Counted from the first letter of the stretch, positions 43,861 through 53,484 are shown. The stretch is DNA of 64,000 nt from Rhodocyclales bacterium (GCA_016214145.1 JACRPA010000003.1:186001-250000); one strand, 5' to 3'. The notes: generated by a model from the letters alone, not told the origin. Numbers and translations: made by a program.

Positions 43861-45267
43861 ATGGAACTGCGCTCCAACGAATTCAAGACTCGCGCCGCCG
43901 CCAACCTCGGCGACGAGAAGCTGCAGCGCGGCCTCGGCCTGATCAAGGTGAAGGCGGTGGTGAACCGCGCCAATGCCGTCGCCGAGTTCGGCGACTTCGA
44001 GACGCTGCGCGAAGTCGGCAAGGCCATCCGCGACCGGGCGCTGGCCGACCTCGACCTCTACCTGGAGCGCTTCGAGCGCGAGGCCGTCGCGCGCGGCGCC
44101 GTGGTGCACTGGGCGGAGAACGCCTCCGAGGCCTGCCGCATCGTCGTCGACATCGCCCGCGAGAACGGCGTCAGGACGGTTGCCAAGGCCAAGTCCATGG
44201 TGAGCGAGGAAGTCGGGCTCAACGACGCGCTGATCGAAGCCGGCATCGAGCCGATCGAGACCGACCTCGGCGAGTACATCCTGCAGATCAACGACGCCGA
44301 GCCGCCCTCGCACATCGTCATGCCGGTGATCCACAAGACCGCCGAGGATGTCGCCGATCTCTTCCACGCCAAGCACGGCACGCCGCGCAAGACCGACCCG
44401 GCGGCGCTGACGCGCGAGGCGCGCGAGATCCTGCGGCCGAAATTCCTCTCCGCCGACATGGGCGTCTCCGGCGCCAACTTCCTCATCGCCGAGACCGGCT
44501 CGACGCTGATCGTCACCAACGAGGGCAACGGCCGCCTATGCACCACGCTGCCGCGCCTGCACGTCGCCATCACCGGCATCGAGAAGGTGGTGGCCACACT
44601 CGAAGACGCCTCGACCCTGCTGCGCCTGCTGCCGCGCTCGGCCACCGGCCAGGCCATCACCAACTACGTCTCGCTGCACACCGGGCCGAAGCGCCTGGAG
44701 GAATCCGACGGCCCGCAGCAGTTCCATATCGTGCTGGTGGACAACGGCCGCTCGAAGCTGCTGGCCGGCGAGATGCGCGAGATGCTGCGCTGCATCCGCT
44801 GCGGCGCCTGCATGAACCACTGCCCGGTGTACCAGGCCGTCGGCGGCCACGCTTACGGCTGGGTCTATCCCGGCCCGATGGGCAACATCCTGACGCCGTC
44901 CTACGTCGGCCTGGAGAACGCCATCGCCCTGCCCAACGCGGCGACGATGTGCAACCAGTGCGGCGTCGTCTGCCCGGTGAAGATTCCGCTGCCCGACCTC
45001 ATGCGCAAGCTGCGCGAAGAGCAGATGGAACGCGGCCTCAAGCCATGGCCGGAGCGCCTCGGCCTCGCCCTGTGGGGCTGGGCGGCGCAGCAGCCGGCGC
45101 TCTACGCGCTCGGCACGCGCATTGCCGTGCGCTTCATGAAATGGCTGGGCGGCCGCGAGAAGCTCATCCACCGCCTGCCGCTCGCCTCGGGCTGGAGCGA
45201 CGGGCGCGACTTCCCCGCGCCGGAAGGCCAGACCTTCCGCGAGCTGTACAAGGAGCGCCGCCAATGA
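43861..45267 (+). CDS. lutB: LutB iron-sulfur lactate utilization protein
   Basis: MELRSNEFKTRAAANLGDEKLQRGLG...; CIRCGACMNHCPVY and CNQCGVVCPVKIP ferredoxin motifs. Confidence 0.94.
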   Translation: MELRSNEFKTRAAANLGDEKLQRGLGLIKVKAVVNRANAVAEFGDFETLREVGKAIRDRALADLDLYLERFEREAVARGAVVHWAENASEACRIVVDIARENGVRTVAKAKSMVSEEVGLNDALIEAGIEPIETDLGEYILQINDAEPPSHIVMPVIHKTAEDVADLFHAKHGTPRKTDPAALTREAREILRPKFLSADMGVSGANFLIAETGSTLIVTNEGNGRLCTTLPRLHVAITGIEKVVATLEDASTLLRLLPRSATGQAITNYVSLHTGPKRLEESDGPQQFHIVLVDNGRSKLLAGEMREMLRCIRCGACMNHCPVYQAVGGHAYGWVYPGPMGNILTPSYVGLENAIALPNAATMCNQCGVVCPVKIPLPDLMRKLREEQMERGLKPWPERLGLALWGWAAQQPALYALGTRIAVRFMKWLGGREKLIHRLPLASGWSDGRDFPAPEGQTFRELYKERRQ

Positions 45268-45905
45268 CCGCCCGCGAAAACATTCTCAACCGCGTGCGTT
45301 CGGCGCTCGGGAGAAAAGTCAGTCCCCAGGACACGGCGAGCATCGACGCCCGCATCGCCGCCCACCCCCTCGGCATGCAGCCGCCGCGCGACTGGGAGCC
45401 GGAGCTGCGCTTCCGTGCCCGCGCCGAGGCGCTCGCCAGCACCGTCGAGAAGGTGTCGAGCCTGCAATCGGTGCCCGGCGCCGTGGCGCGCTATCTGGTG
45501 ACGCACGACCTGCCCACCGGCGGCATCTGCTGGCCCAGCCTGCGCAAGCTCGACTGGATCGGCGCCGGCCTCGGCATGGAAGACCGCCCGGCGCGCGGCG
45601 ACGACTTCGTCGGCGTCACCGGCTGCTACTGCGCCATCGCCGAGACCGGCACGCTAATGCTGCTCTCCGGCCCCGATACCCCGGCCGCCGCCAGCCTGCT
45701 GCCGGAGACGCACATCGCCATCGTCGAGACGGCGCGCATCGTGCCCTTCATGGAAGACGCCTGGGCGCTGCTGCGCGCCGAGCGCGGCCGCCTGCCGCGC
45801 GCCGTGAATTTCGTCTCCGGCCCCTCGCGCACCGCCGACATCGAGCAGACCGTGACGATGGGCGCGCACGGGCCTTATCGGGTGCACATCATCCTGGTTG
45901 GCTGA
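45264..45905 (+). CDS. lutC: LutC lactate utilization protein
   Basis: MTARENILNRVRSALGRK...GPSRTADIEQTVTMGAHGPYRVHIILVG*. Confidence 0.93.
   Translation: MTARENILNRVRSALGRKVSPQDTASIDARIAAHPLGMQPPRDWEPELRFRARAEALASTVEKVSSLQSVPGAVARYLVTHDLPTGGICWPSLRKLDWIGAGLGMEDRPARGDDFVGVTGCYCAIAETGTLMLLSGPDTPAAASLLPETHIAIVETARIVPFMEDAWALLRAERGRLPRAVNFVSGPSRTADIEQTVTMGAHGPYRVHIILVG
45313..45339 (-). repeat. Dispersed GACTGACTTTT motif copy, within lutC
   Basis: Reverse strand: TCGCCGTGTCCTGGGGACTGACTTTTC. Confidence 0.6.
45828..45895. repeat. Left copy of 68 bp perfect direct repeat (lutC 3' end) flanking the accessory islet
   Basis: Identical to 49583-49650. Confidence 0.95.
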
Positions 45906-45909
45906 ATCC

Positions 45910-45936
45910 TCGCCGTACTGCGGGGACTGACTTTTT
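45910..45936 (+). repeat. Dispersed GACTGACTTTT motif copy just after the lutC stop
   Basis: TCGCCGTACTGCGGGGACTGACTTTTT. Confidence 0.7.
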
Positions 45937-46001
45937 GTTCGGGAATGTTAGTGCCGGCAGGGAATCGGCCGAAGCGGCGCTGCCGGATGCGCCGCCGGGC
46001 G

Positions 46002-46706
46002 CTATGACCTCCCCAGCCTCTCGTGAATGTCAAACGCCATGATTGCCAGAAAACCCGCCAGCAACAGGTACTGCATGCCGTATTGCAGGCGAACTGCAAG
46101 CGGTGCTCGATAGTATGCGGAGTCCTGCACATTTCGATTCTTGAAAACAGCCCACACTTGCGGAATTGCGACAATGGCAATCAGGATCAGCAGCGGGCTC
46201 GGCCGCCAGAAGAAGAGGCCGACTAGCAATGGGATGCCAAGAAACCAGATCCGAGGCGAAATAACGGAGACAATGCGCCCGCCATCCAGCGGCGAGAGTG
46301 GAATCAGGTTGAACAGGTTAAGCATGAATCCGGCATAGGCCAGCGCCAGCAGCAGGTTGCTTCCCAGTTCGCGTGCCAGGAGGTAGCAGACAAATGCCGC
46401 CGCACTCCCCAATATCGGTCCGGCAATTCCCACGAACGCCTCGGTTTCGGCATTCATGGGCTGCTCTTTCAGTTCGATCCAGGCGCCGACGAATGGAATG
46501 AAAGTCGGGGCCCCGACGTTCAATCCCCGCTGCCTGGCGGCCAGGAAGTGCCCCATTTCGTGGAGAAACAGCAGCACCACGAAACCTACCGCATACCACC
46601 ACCCGTAGACGAATGCATAGGCAAATATGGAAAGCAGCATCGTGCCGCCGGTGGTGAGGAATTTCCCGAGTTTTCCGGCGAGCAACAGGGCGGCCAGGGC
46701 TTTCAC
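46002..46706 (-). CDS. Site-2 protease family (M50) membrane metalloprotease
   Basis: LLFLHEMGHFLAARQRGLNVGAPTFIPFVGAWIELKEQPMNAE; HExxH plus LNLFNLIPLSPLDGGRI. Confidence 0.9.
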   Translation of the reverse strand: MKALAALLLAGKLGKFLTTGGTMLLSIFAYAFVYGWWYAVGFVVLLFLHEMGHFLAARQRGLNVGAPTFIPFVGAWIELKEQPMNAETEAFVGIAGPILGSAAAFVCYLLARELGSNLLLALAYAGFMLNLFNLIPLSPLDGGRIVSVISPRIWFLGIPLLVGLFFWRPSPLLILIAIVAIPQVWAVFKNRNVQDSAYYRAPLAVRLQYGMQYLLLAGFLAIMAFDIHERLGRS

Positions 46707-47062
46707 GTATTCCCCTCCCGCTGACGCAAAGCCTGCTGGTAGGCGCCGTTGATTTCCCTGGTCTTGCGTTCAGCCAGGAGCTTCAATTCATCACCCAGTT
46801 CCGCCACCTTGTCGGGGTGGTATTGGCTCATCAGGGTCTTGTACGAACGCCGAATTTCATCCACCGTGGCGTCAGGCGATACGTTCAGAATGCGATGCCA
46901 TTCTTCGGGGGTGGCGTCCCTGTCTCCCGATGTTTCTAGCCTTGCCTCATGCTCGGGTTCAGTTGGCTTGGGCTTTCCGGCGTTACCCAGCAAGAGCCGC
47001 GAGACTATCCAGTAGCCGACAAAAAGGCCGAAGAGTATTACCAGAATTTCAGTGACGTTCAT
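46703..47062 (-). CDS. Membrane-anchored J-domain protein
   Basis: N-terminal TM, then EEWHRILNVSPDATVDEIRRSYKTLMSQYHPDKVAELGDEL with HPD motif. Confidence 0.88.
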   Translation of the reverse strand: MNVTEILVILFGLFVGYWIVSRLLLGNAGKPKPTEPEHEARLETSGDRDATPEEWHRILNVSPDATVDEIRRSYKTLMSQYHPDKVAELGDELKLLAERKTREINGAYQQALRQREGNT

Positions 47063-47778
47063 GATTCGGCTTCTTCATGAAGTCTTCGGCGATGCGCCTG
47101 CAGCAAACACATGCGCTCCGTTCCCTCTTCCTCGCACTCGATCTCGGAATCCAGCCGCGCCAGGCACCCTGCGCAGGTTGCATGCCAATGACTTGGTTTT
47201 TGCAGTCGCCGTGCCGCAATGACGAGATCCTCTGCCACCGGGATCGACACAGATACATGCCTGATCATATTCAGCGCAAAAGGGGGGCAGATCAACGACT
47301 CAAAGGCCAAGGCGGCAAATCGCCTGTGTGAAATAGAGAGCTGCTCACGCTTATGCCATAGCAACACCAGCGCGACAAGGATGCTGAGATAGAGCGAACC
47401 AATGCCCATAAGCAGCATTCTGTCGCCAAGCCTCGAGAAGAACCCCAAGGGGAAAAGGACAAAGAGGCTGATTGCCATAATCCACACCCAGGGAGCCAGC
47501 GCCATGAAGGCGCCCCTTGGCGGGTCGCAGGCCTCGCTCAGTGGCGCCCCTTCGAATTTCCAGGACAGACGAAACAGAGGGCGGTGGGGCAGAAATGGAT
47601 TGGGGAGAAAGGGCTCTTTCCCCATGATCTGAAAGTTGCGTGAACCGAAACTGACGCCCCAACCATTGCTTCTCCTCGGGAACAGAATCCCCTCATTGCC
47701 GCGAAGCAGAAGCGCGGAATCGTAAACATACAATCCAATGGCGGCTGCCATCAGCAGAATCTCCGCCTGGAAAACCAT
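47059..47778 (-). CDS. Hypothetical membrane protein of the DUF2167 operon
   Basis: MVFQAEILLMAAAIGLYVYDSALLLRGNEGILFPRRSNGWGVSFGSRNFQIMG...; translationally coupled to neighbours. Confidence 0.7.
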   Translation of the reverse strand: MVFQAEILLMAAAIGLYVYDSALLLRGNEGILFPRRSNGWGVSFGSRNFQIMGKEPFLPNPFLPHRPLFRLSWKFEGAPLSEACDPPRGAFMALAPWVWIMAISLFVLFPLGFFSRLGDRMLLMGIGSLYLSILVALVLLWHKREQLSISHRRFAALAFESLICPPFALNMIRHVSVSIPVAEDLVIAARRLQKPSHWHATCAGCLARLDSEIECEEEGTERMCLLQAHRRRLHEEAES

Positions 47779-48611
47779 TACGGCTTGTTGCGCTTGAATA
47801 TCGACCTGAGCCCAGCCATTGCGGCAATTGCCACCCCGACAATCACTTTCCAGAAAGCCGCGAGGAAACCGCCGATCACGGCCCAGAAGCCTTTCTTGGT
47901 GGCGACAGCGGCTGCGCCCCCGACGATCAGGGCGGCAAGTCCATACTCCGCAATCTTGTCCCCCTGCTTGAACTCGGCGTACTTTTCGCCGGAAACATAA
48001 TCGAATTGGTTGAGCGAGGCCTTGAAATCCTGGGTGTTCGCGGTGAGCGCATCCAGATCCGATACCAGTATTGCGCTCATGACGCCCGATCTGCCCAGCA
48101 ATCGGCTGGTGTAGTTGGCGACCGATTTGCCATTCTCTGCTTTGAGTCTCAAGCCCCATTCCAACCGCTTGGATTGGGCATCGTAGTGCGGGGGAACCAC
48201 CCATCCGTCGGTATAAATTGCAGGCATCCCCAAGCGCTTGCGTTCCTCGTTGCCCGGGCCGTCGGATTCCTTCAGCGATTTCAAAAGTGCATCCGGATCG
48301 ATTTTTTCATCGTCCTTCACATAACCGGAGGGCTTGAATGTAAATACCGCGAACCAGTCCAGTGTCTGGGGCCCGAACATGTAGTGCCCGTCCACGGGCG
48401 GGTTTCCCTGCAGCTCGAGGAATCGGCGAGTGTTGGTTGCGTCGAGGAACACATGTCCCTCGGGGACCTTGATGGTTGCCTTGTCGGCGATGCGGCCTTC
48501 AGTCGGACCGACTTGCCAGGCAAGATTTTTTAGCGCAGTTGCTGCCGCTGAATCCGCCTGGCCCCAAACGACCAGCGGCCATATCAGCAACATCCCGAGA
48601 ACGTATCGCAT
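47778..48611 (-). CDS. DUF2167-like membrane-anchored protein
   Basis: Signal peptide, EGHVFLDATNTRRFLELQGNPPVDGHYMFGP..., C-terminal TM segments. Confidence 0.75.
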   Translation of the reverse strand: MRYVLGMLLIWPLVVWGQADSAAATALKNLAWQVGPTEGRIADKATIKVPEGHVFLDATNTRRFLELQGNPPVDGHYMFGPQTLDWFAVFTFKPSGYVKDDEKIDPDALLKSLKESDGPGNEERKRLGMPAIYTDGWVVPPHYDAQSKRLEWGLRLKAENGKSVANYTSRLLGRSGVMSAILVSDLDALTANTQDFKASLNQFDYVSGEKYAEFKQGDKIAEYGLAALIVGGAAAVATKKGFWAVIGGFLAAFWKVIVGVAIAAMAGLRSIFKRNKP

Positions 48612-48829
48612 ATCTCCCCCTTGCTGAATTATGCTTCGAGGAAAGCTCCTCGAATAAATGCTATTGCAATACTATACCCTCGCCATTTCACAATGAACAG
48701 CATTCAGCGCGCCGTGCAAACTTTCAAAATGAAGCAGTCGGCTTCGGTTTTTTCAGTGAAATGCGAAGCTGGGCCTTTGGATTCTCCGGCGCGCGGCGGC
48801 GACCTCGTCGGCTGGACAAGTCTGAAAAA

Positions 48830-49255
48830 CTACCCCCAGGGATTGACCACGGCCAGTCCTGCAATGCCCTTGAAGTCCTTGCCGTTGCGGGTGGCCAGGC
48901 CCAGGTTGTGGCGCAATGCCGTGGCGGCGATCTGGGCGTCTTCGGTGGAGATGGCTTGCCCGCTGCGCATGCGCGCGGCGACGAGCAGCGCGTACTCGGC
49001 GGCGCAGCAGCCGTCGAACGGCAGGGTGCTTCCGGCGAAGTCCTCCACGAACATCTGCTCGGCCGCCGATGCCAGGCCATTGCGGCGCTTGCCGGCGGGT
49101 AGCAGCGCGATGCCCAGCAGTATTTCGGCGCGGGTGACGGCGCTGACGAAATAGGACGCCCTCTGCTGACGGCCGAACCAGTCCAGCACCTCGGCCGCGG
49201 GTTTCGGCCGCATGAGTTCGGACAGCACGTTGGTGTCGAGCAGGATGCCGCCCAT
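48830..49255 (-). CDS. PIN-domain toxin (VapC/FitB type)
   Basis: 141 aa, MGGILLDTNVLSELMRPKPAAEVLDWFGRQQRASYFVSAVTRAEILLGIALLP. Confidence 0.92.
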   Translation of the reverse strand: MGGILLDTNVLSELMRPKPAAEVLDWFGRQQRASYFVSAVTRAEILLGIALLPAGKRRNGLASAAEQMFVEDFAGSTLPFDGCCAAEYALLVAARMRSGQAISTEDAQIAATALRHNLGLATRNGKDFKGIAGLAVVNPWG

Positions 49256-49257
49256 GC

Positions 49258-49503
49258 TCAGCCTTTCGGCGCCGGGGGCAGGCGCGCCGCGCGCCGCTTC
49301 GGAATCGGCAGGGTGTCGGCCTTGAGGCCGGCGAAACGCCGGTGTATCCGTTGCGCGAAGTCCGGCCCGGCGGCCTGCGTCTGCACGGCCCGGCGCAGAA
49401 TGTCGCGCGCCTCCTGTTCCATCGAACAGCCATGGCGCGCCGCCTGCTGGCGCAGCAGGCTTTTCAGTTCATCGTCCAGATTGCGGATCGTCAAATTGGC
49501 CAT
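49258..49503 (-). CDS. FitA-type antitoxin
   Basis: MANLTIRNLDDELKSLLRQQAARHGCSMEQEARDILRRAV; directly upstream of the PIN toxin. Confidence 0.92.
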   Translation of the reverse strand: MANLTIRNLDDELKSLLRQQAARHGCSMEQEARDILRRAVQTQAAGPDFAQRIHRRFAGLKADTLPIPKRRAARLPPAPKG

Positions 49504-49582
49504 GGCATTCCCCCGAGTGCACGCAATGCATGCATTGTAATCAACCAGGCCGCCTCCGGCAAGGCGGGCGCATGGCTTCTCC

Positions 49583-49650
49583 CGCACCGCCGACATCGAG
49601 CAGACCGTGACGATGGGCGCGCACGGGCCTTATCGGGTGCACATCATCCT
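49583..49650. repeat. Right copy of the 68 bp lutC 3'-end direct repeat (orphan gene end)
   Basis: CGCACCGCCGACATCGAGCAGACCGTGACG...CACATCATCCT, followed by CGTCGGTTAG. Confidence 0.95.
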
Positions 49651-49737
49651 CGTCGGTTAGCCCCCTTCATTCCCGCAGAAGCGGGACGCCGCCCGCCGGC
49701 CGTTTGCCCGCCGCCGCCCCGGCTTCCTTGCGCTGAT

Positions 49738-49751
49738 TTGATGTAGCGCAA
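49738..49751 (+). promoter_or_regulatory. Possible FNR/CRP-family box upstream of the FeS/NrfD/cytochrome operon
   Basis: TTGATGTAGCGCAA, imperfect match to TTGATnnnnATCAA. Confidence 0.35.
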
Positions 49752-49894
49752 TGATCTTCGTAAAACTTGATCCAACCCCTTTTCCCAGTCGGAAGCCGCT
49801 TGTATCATCGCGCGACTTCTGACGGCGTCCGCATGAATTCGGCTGGCCGCGAGATTTTCTGCTTTCAATTATTTCCGTTTAAAGGAGGACTGCA

Positions 49895-50989
49895 TTGATG
49901 AACTCCAACGAGACTCCCCCGGCCGATCCGGCCAAGGAGCTATCGGCTGAATGTCCGGCGCCGCCGGCGTCGGCGGATCCCGCCGCCAGCGCCCTGAAGA
50001 CGTCGCGCCGCGACTTCCTCAAGGCCGGCGGCATGCTGAGCCTGTCCTCGCTGATGGGCACCGGGGCGCTGATGGCCCAGTCCGAGGACGCCCACGCGGC
50101 GGCCGAATGGGCCGAGCACTTCCAGAAGAACTACCGCCTGATGACGCCCGAGGAGAAGAACGAGGCGCGCCTCCGGCTGGAACGGCGCCATTCCCAGGAA
50201 TACGGCAAGCAGGTCACGGTCGATATCACCGATGCCCAGCCCGGCATGCTCATGGGCTACGCCCTGAACATCCGCAAGTGCATCGGCTGCCGCCGCTGCG
50301 TGCATGCCTGCGTCGCCGAGAACAACCAGTCGCGCGGCAGCAAGCCCGGCGAAAAGATCGAGTGGATCCAGGTGCTGCGCATGGAGCGCGGCGAGTTCGC
50401 CAAGGACAAGATGAACCACGGCTATCCCGAGGGGCTCGGCATCCAGGTCGGCGGCAACGCCTACACCCCGGCCGGCCAGGTGCTCGAGGGCCAGTACCAC
50501 TACCAGCCCGAGGCGGTGCCGGAGAAGGACGCCACCTACATGCCGATCGCCTGCATGCAGTGCGAGAAGCCGCCCTGCGTCAAGGTCTGCCCGGTGCGCA
50601 CGACCTACCGCGAGGCCGACGGCCCGGTGGTGATCGACTACAACTGGTGCATCGGCTGCCGCATGTGCATGGGCGCCTGCCCCTACTGGGCGCGCCGCAT
50701 CAACCTGACCAGCCCGGTCCTGCCGAAGGAAGAGATGAACCCGGTGACGCACTACCTCGGCAACCGCCCGCGCATGCGCGGCGTCGTCGAGAAGTGCCAC
50801 TGGTGCCTGCAGCGCACCCGCCACAACCGCTACCCGGCCTGCGTCGAGGTCTGCCCGGTCGGCGCGCGCAAGTTCGGCAACCTGCTTGATCCGGAAAGCG
50901 AAGTGAGCAAGATTCTCGAGCGGAAGAACGTCTTCCGTCTCAAGGCCGAGCTCAACACCTTCCCGAAATTCTTCTACTTCTACGATTGA
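49895..50989 (+). CDS. Tat-exported four-cluster ferredoxin (DsrO/HybA-like)
   Basis: Tat motif SRRDFLK; CIGCRRCVHAC, CMQCEKPPCVKVCP, CIGCRMCMGACPYWARR. Confidence 0.9.
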   Translation: MMNSNETPPADPAKELSAECPAPPASADPAASALKTSRRDFLKAGGMLSLSSLMGTGALMAQSEDAHAAAEWAEHFQKNYRLMTPEEKNEARLRLERRHSQEYGKQVTVDITDAQPGMLMGYALNIRKCIGCRRCVHACVAENNQSRGSKPGEKIEWIQVLRMERGEFAKDKMNHGYPEGLGIQVGGNAYTPAGQVLEGQYHYQPEAVPEKDATYMPIACMQCEKPPCVKVCPVRTTYREADGPVVIDYNWCIGCRMCMGACPYWARRINLTSPVLPKEEMNPVTHYLGNRPRMRGVVEKCHWCLQRTRHNRYPACVEVCPVGARKFGNLLDPESEVSKILERKNVFRLKAELNTFPKFFYFYD

Positions 50990-50999
50990 GGAGCGAGCC

Positions 51000-52214
51000 G
51001 TGCAACAACTGACCAGTTTCGCTGCCGACTACACGCGATACGTCCTCAAGGGCGGCACCAAGTTCTACGCCTGGATGGGTTCCCTCGCGGTGCTCATCAT
51101 TGGCATGATGTACGTGTTCTACCTGCAGAACACCGAGGGCCTGATCGTCACCGGCATGACCAGCCAGATCCACGACGGCCTGTATTTCGCCAACCTGGTC
51201 TTCCTCGTCGGCGTCGCCGCCGGGGCGGTGACCATCGTCTTCCCGGCCTATGTCTACCACCACGAGGGCATGCACAAGGTCACGGTGCTGGGCGAGATGC
51301 TGGCGATCTCCGCGGTGATCATGGTGACCATGTTCGTCTTCGCCCACATGGGGCGGCCGGACCGCCTCTGGCACATGATCCCGCTCATCGGCATCTACAA
51401 TTTCCCGCACTCGATGCTGGGCTGGGACGTGCTGGTGCTCACCGGCTACCTGATCCTCAACGCCATCTGCGGCTTCTACTACCTGTGGGTGAAATACACG
51501 GGCGGGGAGATCAACAGGAAGTTCTTCATGCCGCTGGTGTACATCTCGATCGTCTGGGCGCTGTCCATCCACACCGTCACGGCCTTCCTGATCGCGACCA
51601 TGCCGGCGCGCCCGATGTGGTTCCACGGCATGATGCCGATCCGCTTCATCGCCACGGCGTTCGCGGCGGGCCCGTGCCTGATCATCCTGGCCTTCCTGAT
51701 CGTCCGCAGGAACACCAAGATGTGGGTCGAGGACAGCGCGATCGACCTGCTGTCGACCATCGTCACCTGGTGCCTCGGCATCGCGCTGTTCCTGACCATG
51801 TCGGAGGTCGTCGTCGAGCTGTACGCCCGCACCGAGCACGCCAACGGCCTCTACTACCTGATGTTCGGCCTGCACGGCCTCACCGCTCTGGTGCCGTGGT
51901 TCTGGAGTTCCATCGTCCTCATGGTCGCCTCGTTCGTGCTGTTCCTCATCCCGGCCGTGCGCAAGAACTACAAGCTGCTGCCGATCCCCTGCGTCATGGC
52001 CTTCGCCGGCATCTGGATCGAGAAGGGCATGGGCCTGATCGTTCCCGGCTTCGTCCCGACGCCGATCGGCGAGGTGACCGAGTACTACCCGACCTTCGTC
52101 GAGTGGCTGCTGACCCTCGGCATCTGGGCCTTCGGCTTCTTCATCCTGACCATCCTGCTCAAGGGCGCCATCGGCATCCTGCAGGGCGAGATCAAGTACG
52201 GCGCGGCGAAGTGA
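51000..52214 (+). CDS. NrfD/PsrC/DsrP-family polytopic membrane protein (GTG start)
   Basis: 404 aa, many TM segments, follows the FeS gene. Confidence 0.88.
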   Translation: MQQLTSFAADYTRYVLKGGTKFYAWMGSLAVLIIGMMYVFYLQNTEGLIVTGMTSQIHDGLYFANLVFLVGVAAGAVTIVFPAYVYHHEGMHKVTVLGEMLAISAVIMVTMFVFAHMGRPDRLWHMIPLIGIYNFPHSMLGWDVLVLTGYLILNAICGFYYLWVKYTGGEINRKFFMPLVYISIVWALSIHTVTAFLIATMPARPMWFHGMMPIRFIATAFAAGPCLIILAFLIVRRNTKMWVEDSAIDLLSTIVTWCLGIALFLTMSEVVVELYARTEHANGLYYLMFGLHGLTALVPWFWSSIVLMVASFVLFLIPAVRKNYKLLPIPCVMAFAGIWIEKGMGLIVPGFVPTPIGEVTEYYPTFVEWLLTLGIWAFGFFILTILLKGAIGILQGEIKYGAAK

Positions 52215-52224
52215 GGCAACGACC

Positions 52225-53052
52225 ATGAAAAAACTTGCTATTTACACAGTGATTCTCGCCTTCTGCGGCAGCGCGTTCTACGCCGTCTCCGCCGCGGAAC
52301 AGGCGGCAGCACCGGCTGAACCGGCAAAGCAGGAGGCCGCAAAAGAGCCGCCCGTCTGCTTCGAAAGCCGCAAGGGCGCCTCGGAAGTCACCCAGCGCGA
52401 GATCAAGCCGGGCTGGCCCAACGTCAAGTGCTCGCCGACCACCGGCGCGGCGCTCTGGTACGGCGACCCCTACGAGGGCACCGTGCCGATGGGCAAGATG
52501 CCGGGGCTGGAGAAGATTCCCGAGGGCCACGCGCTCATCAAGCCGCGCTCCGAGAAGCTGGCCCTGATGCCGATGTGCGGCACCGCCTGCCACAACGGCG
52601 TCGGCCCGCAGTTCAATCCGCCCAAGCTGCCGAAGGACAAGCGGCCGACACCGATCCCGACCATGGGAGCGATGGTGCCCGACCTCGCGAATTTCCAGCA
52701 CGGCCGCGGCCGCATCTGGTGCCTCGATTGCCACCATACGACCAAGCGCAACATGCTGGTCGACCACTTCGGCGACCCGGTCAGCTTCGACCAGCCGCAG
52801 CTCCTGTGCGGCAAGTGCCACGGCGACAAGCTGCGCGACTGGCGCGACGGCATCCACGGCAAGCGCATCGGCGAGTTCGTCAGCAGCGGCAAGAAGCGCT
52901 GGTTCACCTGCACCGAGTGCCACAACCCGCACAACGTGCAGGACGGCGAGCGCAACCGCGGCTTCGTGCAGTTGCAGCCCGAGCCCTCGCCCCAGCTGCC
53001 CAAGGGCATGAAGGATGCGAAGCATGAGAAGCTGCATCCGATTCCGCACTGA
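52225..53052 (+). CDS. Periplasmic multihaem c-type cytochrome
   Basis: Signal peptide; three CXXCH (CLDCH, CGKCH, CTECH) plus CGTACH (CX3CH). Confidence 0.88.
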   Translation: MKKLAIYTVILAFCGSAFYAVSAAEQAAAPAEPAKQEAAKEPPVCFESRKGASEVTQREIKPGWPNVKCSPTTGAALWYGDPYEGTVPMGKMPGLEKIPEGHALIKPRSEKLALMPMCGTACHNGVGPQFNPPKLPKDKRPTPIPTMGAMVPDLANFQHGRGRIWCLDCHHTTKRNMLVDHFGDPVSFDQPQLLCGKCHGDKLRDWRDGIHGKRIGEFVSSGKKRWFTCTECHNPHNVQDGERNRGFVQLQPEPSPQLPKGMKDAKHEKLHPIPH

Positions 53053-53480
53053 TGTCCGATACACCCGAGAAGCCGAATCCGCTCAGGGGCGATCCAGCCT
53101 GGGTCGCCCCGGCGCTGACGCGCGAGGAAAAAACCCGCAGCGTCGGCAAGACGCCGGTCTTCTTCGGCCCGCCGCTGGCCATCCTCACGGAAGGCCAGAA
53201 GAACACCATGGAGATCAGCGGCAAGCTCAACCGCACGGCGGAGCGCTACCTGGAAATCCAGCGGCACCACGGCCTCGATCTCTCGGAGCCGGAGCGAAAG
53301 TGCATCGCCCACATCTGCCACATCGGCTTCATGTCGCCGCTGGAAATACGCGAACTGCCCTTCGAGGTCAGCCTGAGCAAGTTCGAATGCGAAGGGCTGG
53401 ACAAGGCCGCGCTGGCAAAGAAGCTCGAAGCGGTCAGCTTCGCCGACCTCGTCGCCGTCGTCGAGTCGCTGGGGTTTTAA
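53052..53480 (+). CDS. Hypothetical protein of the FeS/NrfD/cytochrome operon
   Basis: 142 aa, overlaps the cytochrome stop; MSDTPEKPNPLRGDPAWVAPALTREEKTRSVGKTPVFFGPP. Confidence 0.7.
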   Translation: MSDTPEKPNPLRGDPAWVAPALTREEKTRSVGKTPVFFGPPLAILTEGQKNTMEISGKLNRTAERYLEIQRHHGLDLSEPERKCIAHICHIGFMSPLEIRELPFEVSLSKFECEGLDKAALAKKLEAVSFADLVAVVESLGF

Positions 53481-53484
53481 GGCC

